DNA of 64,000 bases, from positions 45,294,430 to 45,358,429 of the forward strand of contig OY757934.1 of assembly GCA_963585895.1 (NCBI GenBank), written 5' to 3'. Within the stretch, counting starts at the first letter, position 1. The number at the start of each line of letters is the position of its first letter. A program made the translations under genes and the position numbers. Of the stretch, positions 1 to 10,867 are shown one piece after another. Under the pieces are notes generated by a model. The model worked only from the letters and a program-made list of their open reading frames with translations, did not search any database and had not been told where the DNA came from. The stretch comes from Sepioteuthis lessoniana (Eukaryota > Mollusca > Cephalopoda > Myopsida > Loliginidae).

Positions 1-535
1 AATTGTCAAGAACATTTCTAATTCAAGCTATTTAGTTTATTCAAACAATTCTAATTCAGCTAATTCAGTTTAGTATAAGTATATATTTTGTTTACACACA
101 GTTAAATGTCAAAACAGTTCTATATAAAACTATTCAGTTTAGTGTTAGTACAGTTGCAAAGCCAAAACAGTTCCATTTCAAACAAATCAGTTTAGCATAA
201 GCACACAGTTTAAATGTAAGTACAGTTTAATTGCCAAAAGCATTTCTATTTCAAACTATTCAGTTTAGTCAAACAGTTCTAATTCAAACAATTCAGTTTA
301 GTATAAATATGCCGTTAGTTATATTTAACCCAAAGATAGGGCCCTATCAGGTGCTACCACGCCAGGCCAGAGTGGACCTGGGAGCAATGGCAATGAAAAG
401 GTACTCCACATTCCCCAAAGCTCCAGCATTACTGGAACCTCACCATCGGATTGCTTAGTGTAATATATCAGGACACTCGTTGAGGGAGAGGGGTTACTCT
501 TCTGCAGAGGCCCAGCCGACTGGGCAACAAAAAAT
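1..535 (-). repeat. Family A element, long tail plus body
   Basis: The body (about 330-535) holds the family A hallmarks in reverse: the 14-bp palindrome GATAGGGCCCTATC at 335-348, the segment resembling CCAGCATTACTGG, and the CTCTGCAGAG-like end. Positions 1-330 are the A-type tail, a degenerate tandem array of CAGTTTAGTATAAG-like and TTCAAACTATTCAG-like units. The 3' hairpin would lie left of the window edge, so the copy is cut by the window start. Confidence 0.75.
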
Positions 536-1200
536 TGTTTATAATCTGAAAGTTGTTTCTTAATAGATATCATTACAAAGTAAATTTTGCAAAACGATCT
601 ATAATAGAAATATCGTTGGGAGCGCCAAACGTTAGACGTCTGCGCAGGGTTTTAAAATGACAGGCAATGGGATATAACAGTAGAAAATTTCGATGACGGC
701 TTTTAAAAAGATTACTGAATAAGCGTCTTCAGCTTTGAACTAATTCCGATAATTTTTACTTTATGAGTCACTGACAACCGCGTTGGTTTAAACCACTTGC
801 GTGTATCACTTCTGAATGTTTCAGTCTACTAGCTTGCAAAAATCTGTTCTTTTTTTACACTTCTCTCTGTATATTATTACTATTATAACAATTACGGGAT
901 ATCAACATAGAAAGATACATATACTCACCTTCGCACACGGCGCCTATTCTTTTAAGTAGCAGGTTTCTTCCTCACCGCAGAGAGCGCAACCCTTTGCTAT
1001 CGTGCCAGTACGAATTTAACATTGTCTCAAACTTTTTCTCATCTAAGGCTCCCTTTGATTGCTATTTTGCTTAAATAAAGCCCCCCATGGCCATTTAATA
1101 TTGAAAAAACCCTCTTGTATTTTTATAATTATATACTCCTAGAAATGATATAAAAAGCGGTTATGATATTTTGTGCATTGTAACAGAAGTTAACTATAGT
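536..1200. other. AT-rich stretch without recognised feature
   Basis: I see no gene, repeat family or strong motif here. Short open frames are not supported by any recognisable protein. Confidence 0.5.
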
Positions 1201-1204
1201 ATTT

Positions 1205-1525
1205 GACACCATATAAGACGCACCTTTTTTTACTAAAAGTATCTCTTAAAATTCCTCTGCGTCTTATATGCCGTATGTGGTCTTAAAATTCGTGATAGTC
1301 GGCCGAAATTAGCGATCTGGCAACTGCTATTAGCTTAGACTTCAGAGTAACTTTCATATACCTATTGTCATCATTTAAAAGGCTATTATGTTGATTAAAA
1401 GCGTTATCATTGATAATATTCATTATATTAGTTTCATCAGGTTTGATATAAGTACTTTTTTCTTGATTTGCCCAGTTGGAAATGGGGCGGATCTTATACA
1501 ACCGGGCATCTTATATGCCGTCAAA
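1205..1525. mobile_element. DNA-transposon-like remnant with inverted repeats
   Basis: A perfect 13-bp inverted pair, CATATAAGACGCA at 1210-1222 and TGCGTCTTATATG at 1258-1270, is followed near 1486-1517 by two more copies of the motif (a decayed one, then CATCTTATATGCCG). Terminal motifs of this form are common on non-autonomous DNA transposons in animals. No transposase is recognisable between them. Confidence 0.4.
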
Positions 1526-1814
1526 TGCGGTTGTTTATTACGCATAAACTTTAAAAACTAAATTCTACGGAAAATGAATGTTTACAAGTAAGATAAGACA
1601 TAAATATACAAGGAAATATTTATCTTAAAAATATACTACTTCAATGCTATTTGATTCAATGCGAACTTTGTTGTCTTAACGTATTTGGTTCCAAGATTAC
1701 CTCTTTTTACAATGTCACGTCAGTTACGAGTTCTTTGAGGGAGATACACAGCTGAGACTAAATTCAACAAGGTAATGTAATACTGCTCTGATAGCTTGGC
1801 TTTGATTATTTTTT

Positions 1815-2012
1815 AATGGCATAAAAACCTTCGTGGGTTATTTAATTCCAAAGCCATCCTTGTAGAAGAATAGTCGTGGTAATATTTAACACATAACTGG
1901 GGTATAAGACGGTTCGTACCTTTCCCAAAGGTATTTGTCCGAAAGTGAACGTAATAGACTGACTGGAGTTCGAACTCGCTAACCACGATGTCGCAGACCA
2001 TCACGCTAGCTA
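1815..2012 (-). repeat. Family T tRNA-derived SINE
   Basis: Read on the minus strand, it has a B-box-like GAGTTCGAACTCC (near 1965-1980), the central core (cccaaaggta ... cataactgg in + orientation) and a decayed 3' hairpin tail. The A-box end is degraded near 2000. It is a diverged, nearly full-length copy. Confidence 0.75.
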
Positions 2013-2640
2013 CTATGCAATAAATACTTTACTGTTTGGTTAGTTTAGCAACATTTGGCTTCAACGTTGTTAACGATAATCGAATATCACCTCTTAATAC
2101 AATGTTGAGTTGGTTACAAGCTTTTGATTATAAGTTAGAGACACGGTTGAAAGCAGCAAGGTTAGATAAAGGAAAAACAGAAACATGCGATTATAGATAG
2201 GTTTAACGCAGAATTTTTTCATTGACCACCAAAATATCGTTGTGGCTCCCCAATTTACAATTTTGTTTGCTTGAACCAAAAAATAACTTTTAGGGACCTC
2301 CTTGTGCTATATAGACCCCAACTGAGAACTACTTGTCTCTATGTTATTCTTGCGTTTATACAAAGACTGATTTGAATTTAGTGTTGATTCAAACTAGGTT
2401 GTTGACGGAACAGCTTGTGAGAATTTGCCGTTTTGGCTGTGTCAATATATCTTCGACCTGAACCTTGATGTCATTTTAATCTCTAGAGAAAAATCTGAAT
2501 AATTTAGCAATGTTTAAGTTTACCATAAGTCAGTCTTAATCAAAAATGCATACAGGAAAAGGAATGAAAGAACATGCTGCGCTATTCTTCCAAGCGGGAA
2601 TACCTATTCTCGACACTCGTTCAAAAGTCGACTTTCGTTC
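2013..2640. other. Unassigned stretch; weak old duplication
   Basis: Positions about 2060-2180 weakly resemble 1655-1790 (both contain a CCTCTT...ACAATGT...GTTAC-type series), suggesting an old diverged repeat. Nothing else is recognised. Confidence 0.3.
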
Positions 2641-3112
2641 TTTCTTCAATTCTTTCTCCTTTTTCTTTCTGTTTGATACGTTTCCTTTACTTTTACTAAA
2701 AAATATATTCTTTTCTTTCTTTCTTTCTTTCTTTCTTTCTTTTCTTTTTCCTTGCCGTTTTCTTTCTTCTTTTCCTTTTTTCTTTCTCTCCATTCTTTCT
2801 TCCTTTTCTTTCTGTTTTATATGTTTCCTTTACTTTTTAAAAAAATGTATTCCTTCCTTTATTTTCCTTTCTTTCTTTCTTTCTTTCTTTCTTTTCCCTT
2901 GCATTTTTCTTTCATATTTTCTTCTTTTCTTTCTTTCCATTCTTTCTTTCTTTTCTTTCTGTTTTATGTTTCCTTTACTTTTTTAAAAGATGTATTCCTT
3001 CCTTTATTTTTCCTTCTTTTCTTTCTTTCTTTCTTTCTTTTCCCCTTGCCTTTTTCTTTCTTTTCTTTTTTCTTTCTTTCCATTCTTTCTTCCTTTCTTT
3101 CATTCTTATTTC
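2640..3112. repeat. Pyrimidine-rich (CTTT)n tract with about 145-bp super-unit
   Basis: CTTT and TTTC runs are organised into three higher-order units. Each carries a GTTT(T)AT(A)TGTTTCCTTTAC-like segment, at about 2670, 2814 and 2962, so the spacing is 144-148 bp. The Phe/Ser-rich open frames across it are translations of the repeat. Confidence 0.85.
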
Positions 3113-3427
3113 AGCGTGCTTTATATATTTTATCGACAGCATTCGAAATACTTACCTTTACCTAGACTCGAACGCAGATAGAAATATGCAACTACCTCAG
3201 ATCGACGGTTTGTGTCCGGGAGGTATGCAGCCACTTTGAATATCTCGGAACAGTTTGCTTTGATACAACTTGGCTACATTACTATAGAAGCACAAATACA
3301 CACATCTCCGTCGTATTCACATTGGCCAAATAAATCGCTTGGGTCACGGGCAGGGCTTTGGGGAAACTTTCCAGTACCCCGGACTGTAATGGCTCCCAAT
3401 ATCCACCCACTATGAGTACTGGCTTAG

Positions 3428-3545
3428 GCGCCTCTGGTGGTGTAAGGGTTAGCAAGCTCGACTAGCAAACCTACACGAGTGAGTTCGAGTCTCATTGGGT
3501 GCCCCTTTCATGTGGCACAAAGGTGGTATGAACGCTGAGATATAC
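3428..3545 (+). repeat. Family L tRNA-derived SINE head
   Basis: It carries an A-box-like TGGTGTAAGGG and a B-box-like GAGTTCGAGTCTC, and a 7-bp acceptor-like pairing GGCGCCT/GGGTGCC is possible with G-U pairs. The same head recurs at 21674-21819, where target-site duplications prove mobility. It is therefore a SINE and not a tRNA gene. Confidence 0.7.
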
Positions 3546-3699
3546 CAGGTTGAGGCAAAATGTTTTTTTTTTGTACTTTCACTGATGATTTTTGGCCAAT
3601 TTGCATCTTCTGGCTAAATCCTTAATTTGATTCAACTTATTGTCCAATTCTTGGTAAATTTCTATCCTTTATATATATACATTAATTGCTTATTTGGTC

Positions 3700-4020
3700 C
3701 AGTCAGCAGGGGCTGCAGAATATACCGACTGCATCTCTGCGTGTGTCCTGATATGACACTAAACAATCTGATGAGGAGACTCCAGGAATGTTGGAGCTTT
3801 GGGGAATTTGGAGTACCTCTTTATTTCCATCACTCCCAGGTCCACTATGGCCCGTAGTGGTAGCACCTGAAAGAGTCCTATCTATCGATCAATTAGAATT
3901 AAACTGTGTACTTACGTTAAACTGAATTGTTTGAAATAGAACTGTTTATATGTATAAAAATGGATTTGGCAGTAAATAACCTACAATGTTTGATATGCCG
4001 TTAAATTAAACCAAAACAAA
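3700..4020 (+). repeat. Family A element
   Basis: It contains the body segments CTGCATCTCTGC, TCCTGATATGACACT and GTAGTGGTAGCACC, a short A-type tail, and the 3' hairpin (GGCAGTAAATAACC ... GTTTGATATGCC) ending near 4010. It is a compact copy with only one tail unit. Confidence 0.8.
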
Positions 4021-4119
4021 CTAATTACTTATTCTTTATTCTAACCTTTGATAATAAGTGGTGAAAAAATTGCAATTAGACCCATTTTACCCAACGCGTG
4101 GAAAAAAAAGGACTAAGTG

Positions 4120-4400
4120 CAAAAGCAGTGGCAAAATAAAATAATGATGTGGAAGACTTAGGATCTGTCAATGAACGTGTGGCACAAAACTAGTTCAGAC
4201 GTTTCAAAGAAGGTGACATCATCCTCGAAGAGAAACTAAGATGAGAGAGACCTTCTGTTGTGGAAAATGAGGCCTTGCTTGAAAGCTTTGAACAACAGCC
4301 AAACACAATCGTACATTGTCTTCAGAAAGCTTTATCCACCGACACCTCCACAAGCTGAAATATTGTGAAATACAAAATTGCTTGAAATACAAAAAAAATT
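4120..4400 (+). pseudogene. Mariner-family transposase N-terminal fragment, decayed
   Basis: Starting near 4167 the + strand reads VNERVAQN, a stop, then FRRFKEGD and, after another stop, ERPSVVENEALLE. In a shifted frame from 4328 it reads HRHLHKLKY. This is the order of the N-terminal helix-turn-helix region of mariner/Tc1-superfamily transposases, where the motif WFRRFKxGD precedes GRPS and a final RHLxxLxK helix. In-frame stops lie at 4191-4193 (TAG where the family has Trp) and 4242-4244 (TGA where it has Gly), and there is a frameshift before 4328. No catalytic DDE/DDD domain follows. The fragment cannot code. The family assignment is from motif resemblance only. Confidence 0.7.
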
Positions 4401-4639
4401 CCAATCCAACTTGATATGTCTAAGGTGCCAAGGAGTGTATTTTAAAGAGGAATAAAACTTGTTAGAAGTTGGCGACGAGACGTAAATTGACTTGTTTTTC
4501 TTTTATTCCTTTCTTTTAATTTCAAATGACTAGATCCTTTCTGGTCAAACCTTGTTCATGTGTCAATTAATATTTACTCTGCTTTGAGCAGAGCTTGAAC
4601 ACTGACCACTGACACCGGGAGAAAATGCGCAATTATTTC

Positions 4640-4838
4640 AGCCGTCAGATACACCACTTTCCATCACTTTTCTTTACCTCTTCCTTTTTTTCTTTTCGTC
4701 TTTTTCTTTTTTTTTCTTCTTTCCTCTATGTTTCTTTCTTTCTACTTCCTTTTCTTTTTTCTTCTTTTCTTCTTTCTGTTTTATTCTCTTTCTGTCTGTT
4801 TCTCTCTCCTTCCCTTATCATCTTCCTTTTTCCTCTCA

Positions 4839-4872
<34 letters not shown>

Positions 4873-5139
4873 CATTTCTAGTTATCTTTATTCTTTCTCA
4901 CAACTCTCTCTCTTTCCTTCACTTATCGTCTTCCTTTTGCTTCTCTCTCTCTCTCTCTCTCTCCTTCCCTGATCATCTTCGTTTTCCTTCTTAATACACA
5001 CACACACGCGCGCGCGCTCTCTCTCTCTTTCTCTCACACTCATTCTCTCTCTCCTGTCTCTCTCTCTCTCTCTCCCCATCTCTAATAATCTTATTTTTTG
5101 TCTACTCTCTCTCTCTCCTTCACTTATCGTCTGCCTTTT

Positions 5140-5175
<36 letters not shown>

Positions 5176-5290
5176 TCACTCCTTCCCTTACCATCTTCCT
5201 TTTTCTTCTCAACTCACATACATACACACACACTCTCTCTCTCTCTTTATCTCTGTCTCTGTCTCTCAATCTATCTATCTATCTATTCCA
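4640..5290. repeat. Pyrimidine-rich (CT)n/(CTTT)n tract
   Basis: Runs of TCTCTC and TTTCTT cover the stretch, with short (AC)n and CGCGCG interruptions near 5000-5020. All Ser/Leu/Phe-rich open frames here, on both strands, are repeat translations. Confidence 0.9.
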
Positions 5291-5387
5291 CGTATACGAG
5301 TTCTTCGTCATTTATTTTCCCCCGTCCCCAATGTGCATGACTTGATTAAACTGAAACGCATCTTTTTAACCTATTTCAATATATTTT

Positions 5388-5680
5388 CGCGCATGCGCAG
5401 CGTTCTAGTTATTTCCCCTGCCAACATCCAATCAAAAAAAAAAAAAAAAGGCCCCACCATATTCCCCGTCTCCCAGGCAACATGCCGAGAATCATACTTC
5501 CGGGTGTGCGCCCTGAGGATGCCTGTCTGCCAAACCCGTAGAAATGTAGAATAACTAATTCAAGCGAGTAATTAAGGAAGGCGACAGTGAATTCCGGCGC
5601 GAAAACAATCCCAGCATGCATTGCAAAGGAGACAGGAAGAAAGGAGGATGGTCGAAAAGTGGGTGCGCCATTTTGAAACT
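5388..5680. promoter_or_regulatory. Promoter-like block with clustered core-promoter motifs
   Basis: In under 300 bp there are an NRF1-type palindrome CGCGCATGCGCAG (5388-5400), a CCAAT box (5428-5432), an ETS-type ACTTCCGG (from 5497), an E2F-type GGCGCGAAA (5597-5605), a ZNF143-type CCCAGCATGCATTGC (5610-5624) and a YY1-type GCGCCATTTT (5665-5674). The block is richer in CpG than its surroundings. This combination is typical of housekeeping, often bidirectional, animal promoters. YY1 sites usually sit just inside the transcript on the sense strand. The AAAATGGCGC orientation on the minus strand would favour minus-strand transcription, but that is inference. No downstream exon is recognised on either side. 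Confidence 0.55.
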
Positions 5681-5984
5681 GGAGGGTTGTTTTTTTTATG
5701 TCGATCAACATGTTGGAATTATCGTTTATGCATTGTGTTATTAGTCATACGCAGAATTCGAAAGAATTTTCACCACGGGAGTTGCCATTTCTGTTTCTCA
5801 ATTCATCATATACATGAATCAGTAAAACAATGCCATGCAAGGGCAATGTCAACTAAGTGACTCCATGGATGAAAATTGCTTCCAGCTTAACATCAATTAG
5901 TCGATGCTTCTGAAAAATAAAGAAAAAGATGCTCATAAAGTTATAGGAATTACTGCTTATAACTAATTGGTTGGTTGGCTGGAG
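5681..5984. other. Unassigned stretch after the promoter-like block
   Basis: No repeat or recognisable exon is seen. It could hold 5' untranslated or intronic sequence of a gene served by the adjacent block. Confidence 0.3.
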
Positions 5985-6190
5985 TTTAATAGCATACCAA
6001 CCTTTGCAGCTTACTTACTGGCAAAGCAATCATTGTAAAAGACCAGTCGTGGTAATATTTAATCCATAGCTGGGAGGTTAAGGAGCCTCTTACCTTTCCC
6101 AAGGGTATTAGTCCGAACGTGAACGTAATTGGAATTCGAACCCGCTTACTATGATTCCGCAGTCCAGCACTTTAAACATTAGGCAACGAG
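5985..6190 (-). repeat. Family T tRNA-derived SINE
   Basis: The minus strand carries the B-box-like GGGTTCGAATTCC, the core around TAATCCATAGCTGGGAGG (+ orientation) and a decayed 3' hairpin tail near 5985-6030. A (TA)n and (TCTA)n stretch follows at 6205-6300. Confidence 0.7.
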
Positions 6191-6367
6191 GATAGCCCCT
6201 ATAGTTTTATATATATATATATACAGTGTTTGGTGACAACCACCGGACAGGACACTAGCCCCCCACTCTCTTTCTATCTATCTATCTATATATATATACA
6301 TATATCTCATTTGTTTACGAATATTTTGTGGGTAACTTCATTTCTAAATGAGTTGTTAGAGTTTATT

Positions 6368-6955
6368 TGTTTGCATACAGTTAAATGGTTTCAAGTATTC
6401 CAATCTAATACTAATAATTTAATTTGATATTAATCATTTGTTTGAGTACAGTTAAATGGTTTCAAGTATTCCAATCTAATACTAATAATTTAATTTGATA
6501 TTAATCATTTGTTTGAGTACAGTTAAATGGTTTCAAGTATTCCAATCTAATACTAATAATTTAATTTGATATTAATCGTTTGTTTGCATACAGTTAAATG
6601 GTTTCAAGTATTGCGATTTAACATTGGTAATTCTATTTGTCAAGTATACCTATGCAACATAACTAATTTGCACATAGATTGTATGATTACAAATAACTAA
6701 TAGTATTGCTTTGTAAATCATTGACTCATGGATGGGATCTTTGCAGGTACGACCAAAAAGGGTCAGAGTGGACCTGAGTATAATGGCAACGAAGGAGTAC
6801 TCCACATCACCCGAAGCTCTCGGACTGGATTCTCACTATCGGATTCAGTTTCGTATCATAGGCTGAACTTTTGTTGGGGGAAGGGTTTTACTCCTCCACA
6901 GAGATGCTGTCGGCATTTTCTACTGCCCCAGCAGCCCGCGCAGTTGTGCTTAAAA
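6368..6955 (-). repeat. Family A element with 71-bp tandem tail
   Basis: The CAGTTAAATGG motif recurs at 6378, 6449, 6520 and 6591, an exact 71-bp period over four units. The body follows at about 6735-6930, with the CTCCACA/GGTACG-type segments of family A in reverse. The tail unit is the reverse complement of the one at 18770-19190, so this is the second of two tail types in the family. Confidence 0.8.
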
Positions 6956-7319
6956 GTATCTTCCTTACAGCGGAAGTAGAATCAGTATACGTACAGTGAG
7001 ACCCTGCTTCACGTGATTTCGGCCAACAACGAATGTACTGCACACTCATCCTCCTCCCCGAGGAACCTGGTGACCTGTTGTGTGACCCTGCAGCAAATGA
7101 TAGCTCTCGCAGTGGGTGCGAGAAGCAGTTAAACGAGTGTTGGGAAATTTTAAAATGTCTATCGGTCAGTCAGTTACTTACGAGCTAATATTTCAGAGGT
7201 AGCAACGCCTTGCCTACAACTTGGACTAGGCAACAATTTAGCATTTCTATCATCGACACAAAAATACTATTTCACGTCTTCCTGGCTTTGGGGATCGGCT
7301 CGGAGAAAGGTTGAAGTTC

Positions 7320-7430
7320 AAATGAGTGGTATTTTTGTGACCACATGTCTGAGTTTTTCATTGTCCTCTCTTCGTCTTACCTTTGTCTCTATCAACTTTT
7401 GTCAAGATCCTACAACACAACATTCGCCTT
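7320..7430 (+). repeat. Family J copy 1
   Basis: This stretch (GTGGTATTTTTGTGACCACATG ... CAAGATCCTACAA) recurs in diverged form at 8342-8465, 8866-8995 and 9455-9600, all in direct orientation. The biological class is unknown. Confidence 0.5.
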
Positions 7431-7582
7431 TACGTCACTTTTCTAAATCAAATTTCAAGAAAATGACGTAAAATAATATTTTTCTTCAAATATCTCTAAT
7501 ATGAAAAGACTTCCAAAAATGAACAATAAAACATTTTTAAAAACTTGAAAATAAATCAAAATACAAATAAAAGTTTAGTTTC

Positions 7583-7672
7583 TTTGTTTAATGGCATATC
7601 AATCTTCGTGGGTTATTTAATGGCAAAGCCATTCTTGTAAAAGAACAGTACTCTTTAAATCACAGCTGTAGA
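7583..7672 (-). repeat. Family T SINE, 5'-truncated
   Basis: Only the 3' half is present, including the hairpin tail (TGGCATATCAA ... GGTTATTTAATGGCAAAGCC in + orientation). Truncation at the 5' end fits LINE-mediated retroposition. Confidence 0.75.
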
Positions 7673-7856
7673 AAAGGGTCTATCAATTAGTAACCGGCTG
7701 AGGAAAAAGATGAACTTGAATTTCATGATTAGCGAAAAGACTCACTACCCTTTGGTACTATGCTACGATTTAGTAATTCCTTCATTAACTCAAAAGTACA
7801 ACTTTACCTCTGATTTGAGACCAGTCTTAAGAAAGGTCGAAACACAGTCATAAAAG

Positions 7857-8335
7857 CTACTGGCTGCATCTCTGCAGAAGGGTAAGATCTCCCCAATGCT
7901 CCAGTAATGCGGGAGCTTTGGGGAATGCAGAGCACTCCTTCATTGCCATTGCTCCCTGGTCCACTCTAGCCGTAGTGGTATCACCTGCAAGGGTCTTATC
8001 AATGGGTCAAACAGAACTGTTTCGCATTTAAATTGAGTACTAACAAATGACTAAAGCTAAACTGAATTGTTTGAAATAGAAGTGTTTGATCATTTAACTG
8101 TGTGAAAATAAATGATTGATGTTTAATTGAATTGTTAGTGATACTTAGTTATACTTGGAATCATTTTACTTTGTTGACGTACGCTAAAATGAATTGTTAG
8201 AAATAGAACAGTTTGATCATTTAACTTCAATTTAATTTCAATTTTAAATGTTTACAAATCATATATTCAATATATGTATAAACAGAATTTGTCATTAAAA
8301 AACCAACATTGGTTAATGTGCCATAAAACCAAACC
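7857..8335 (+). repeat. Family A element with mixed tail
   Basis: The body starts at GCATCTCTGCAG and includes CACTCTAGCCGTAGTGG. The tail mixes both unit types seen in the family and ends in the 3' hairpin near 8295-8330. Confidence 0.8.
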
Positions 8336-8341
8336 AAACAG

Positions 8342-8465
8342 TAATAAAGTGAATGGTATTTTTTGTGACCACGTATTTGACTTTTTCCTTATGTTAACGC
8401 TCCGTCATCTCTTCATGTGGTCTTTGTCTCCGCTAACTTTCTTCAAGACTCCGTAAAACAACAGG
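8342..8465 (+). repeat. Family J copy 2
   Basis: The stretch starts GAATGGTATTTTTTGTGACC and is followed by GTCATCTCTTCATGTGG, matching copies at 7320, 8866 and 9455. Confidence 0.5.
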
Positions 8466-8865
8466 CATCCTTCTGAGAACCCCTGTTAATTTCTTAGCAC
8501 ATCACCATTTGAATACACTTATGGTAAATGTAGTTTTTCACGAACAACAATGTCTCCATCATGTTTAAGAAAAAAAAATCTAAAAAAATTAGTAAAAGGT
8601 ATTGTGGGAAGATAAGGCAGTTGGAGGCGACAACATATATCAACTTAACTGTCAATTGCTAAAGCCAAGCTAATATGGATTTCAATGACATGTCATTTTT
8701 TTGCTCACTAAAGATGGTCTTAAAGAAAGTAACAAAGAAAAATGTCTGAGAAAATCTTCGTGTAAAAAGTTTCATCAAGTTGTATGTATTTAGCAATTGT
8801 TTCTAAAAAATAACAGTTCACGTTTTCCTTGTTTAAGACTGGCCTAGAGGGTGACTACTACGCAG

Positions 8866-8995
8866 TAATAAAGTGAATGGTATTTTTTCTGTGATCATGT
8901 GTCTAACTTTTTCTTTTTCCTAATGCGAGCTTGACATTATCTTTTCATTTCCTCTTTGCTTTTGTTAACTTGCTTCGAGACCCCGCAACGGGTAG
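8866..8995 (+). repeat. Family J copy 3
   Basis: It opens with the same GTAATAAAGTGAATGG start as copy 2, then diverges gradually over 130 bp. Confidence 0.5.
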
Positions 8996-9454
8996 ATGCA
9001 AGAAACAATCACATTTGTGTTGTAGGTGACTCACCTATGACCAGAATAATGGACTTACCCAAAGAGAATATTAACCAAGAACTAAGCTGGTAGAGGAGTG
9101 AGCAGCAGTAGCAGTTGTAGTAAGCACCTTGCCTGTCTTCGTGTATGTTGAACCAAGAAAACCCTCCTCAGAGTCTTGGATACATTTGTGTGGCACTCAT
9201 ATCTCCGTGTTGAGTTATTTATTTATTGACCCTAAATAATCGGTCATAACAATTTGGAAGTTGGATATTTTTATTTGTTAGTAACCGTCTGAGAAAGATA
9301 ATCGACTTTAATTTTGAGGCGAGTGAAACGGCACCTCCATTGGAGGCGAGATGCATTTTATAAAACTAGAGGATCTTCTCTTCATCGACTCAAGAATACC
9401 ACTTCCCGTACCCCTGTTTCGGAAACAGTTTCACAGGGAACTTAAATCACCAAT

Positions 9455-9600
9455 GATAAAGTGAGGGGTATTTTTTCTGTGATCTCGAGTTTGACTTTCT
9501 TTTTTTTTTTTTTTTCCTGGTGCGAACTCATCGTCATCTCTTCACCATCTCTTGGTCTTCTCAGCAACGTTTGTCGAGACTTGGTAATGCAACACAGAGC
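9455..9600 (+). repeat. Family J copy 4
   Basis: This is a diverged copy with an internal poly-T expansion (9500-9515). Upstream at about 9270 a segment GTTAGTAACCGTCTGAG also matches one near 7690, so the repeated unit may be longer than the part I delimit. Confidence 0.45.
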
Positions 9601-9949
9601 CTGCGAAACTTCTATAATCCCTAATGTAATTTGGCTTGTATTAACCATCAAAGACGATTCCTAATTTACCTGACATATATTCGCTTCATTTAGCGGAGAA
9701 TTCTCTTGAATAGAAATTAGAACCTATTAGAACGCACGAAACGGTTGCGTCACATTTTCATTTTATTGAATTATATTTGCCTTCGCTGATTTGTATTACT
9801 CCGCCAAACATTCAGCAAGGATTTTATCTTTACCTTTCAAAAAATAGTTCCTCTCCACGAATTATTCCAACAAATGTGTTTATTAATTGTTTTGGTGATA
9901 ACGTCTCCAGGGTGTATATTTTTCAGTTTTCTTTTTAGCGTTTTTAGTG

Positions 9950-10200
9950 GCACTCTTGATGTCACAGGGATGGGACTCGGTTCCTCGAGTTCAAACCCTG
10001 AACGAGGCTGTTTGTTTTTTACATAGCCCTAATACCATAGGGAAAGGTTTAAATTCATCTATTCTCTTTTCAGCTATGAGTAAATGGAAAGAAAGACTGG
10101 GCTCTTTAATCTTGGTATGGCAACCGATCCTGACCTGGAGAGAGATGGAATCCGTCAGGCTGTTCCTACTCAAAATACGCTATAGTCGTAGCACCCTCAC
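9950..10200 (+). repeat. Family H tRNA-derived SINE
   Basis: A B-box-like CGAGTTCAAACCC lies near 9978, followed by the H body (ACATAGCCCTAATACC, GGTTTAAATTCATC, AGCTATGAGTAAATGG and CTTGGTATGGCAACC). Its best relative is the nearly full copy at 10868-11165 in the opposite orientation. Confidence 0.65.
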
Positions 10201-10408
10201 TACCAAGCCAGGTTACGGGATATAATTTCATGTCTTTTATGTTGTCTTAGGCAAGGGATGGGGAACCGTTTCATACTTAAAAGACATTTAGATTTATTGC
10301 TTCCGAATAAGGCAGCACCCCGCAATTTTTTTTAACGTTTACAACAAAGATCTAAATTCTAAACTTCCTCCAAATTTAATTGATATATTTAATCAGTATA
10401 ATTAATTA

Positions 10409-10632
10409 ATATATGGAGTGTCCTCATAGTGTAATGGTTAAAGAGCTGGACTACGAAATCGTAGTAAGCGAGTTCGAACTGCAGTCTCGCTTTTAAGTTC
10501 ACTTTTGGACAAATACCCTTGGGAATGGTACGAACCCCTTTATTCTCCCAGCTCAGCTTTTCTTCAAGAAAGATGATTTGACATTAAATAACGCAAGAAG
10601 GTTGATATGCCATTAAACAAAGAAACTAAACT
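10409..10632 (+). repeat. Family T tRNA-derived SINE, full length
   Basis: An A-box-like TAGTGTAATGG and B-box-like GAGTTCGAACTGC are followed by the core (AATACCCTTGGGAATGG, CTCCCAGCTCAGC) and the complete 3' hairpin (GACATTAAATAACG ... GGTTGATATGCC) near 10580-10615. This is one of the best-preserved T copies in the window. Confidence 0.85.
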
Positions 10633-10867
10633 AATTAATATATGCTATTTCAGGAAGAACGAAAAATGTCCTTATCCTGTGATCGAAGTTTTCAGAATGC
10701 TTCTTTTTTTTTGTGGGAAGAAATCATGAGAATTTAAGACAAACAGTTTTCCTTGCTTTTTTTAATTACCATTATTTGTTTCTTATGTCTCCTTGGGCAT
10801 CTCCCTTTTAAGTATCATCTCACATCAACCTTTACAAAACCTCATAGAACATAAGCAATATCAAAAG

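Noticed and set aside
2546..3165. Long Phe/Ser/Leu frames (also 4625-5340 and 51255-51769)
   Set aside because: They are translations of pyrimidine-rich tracts.
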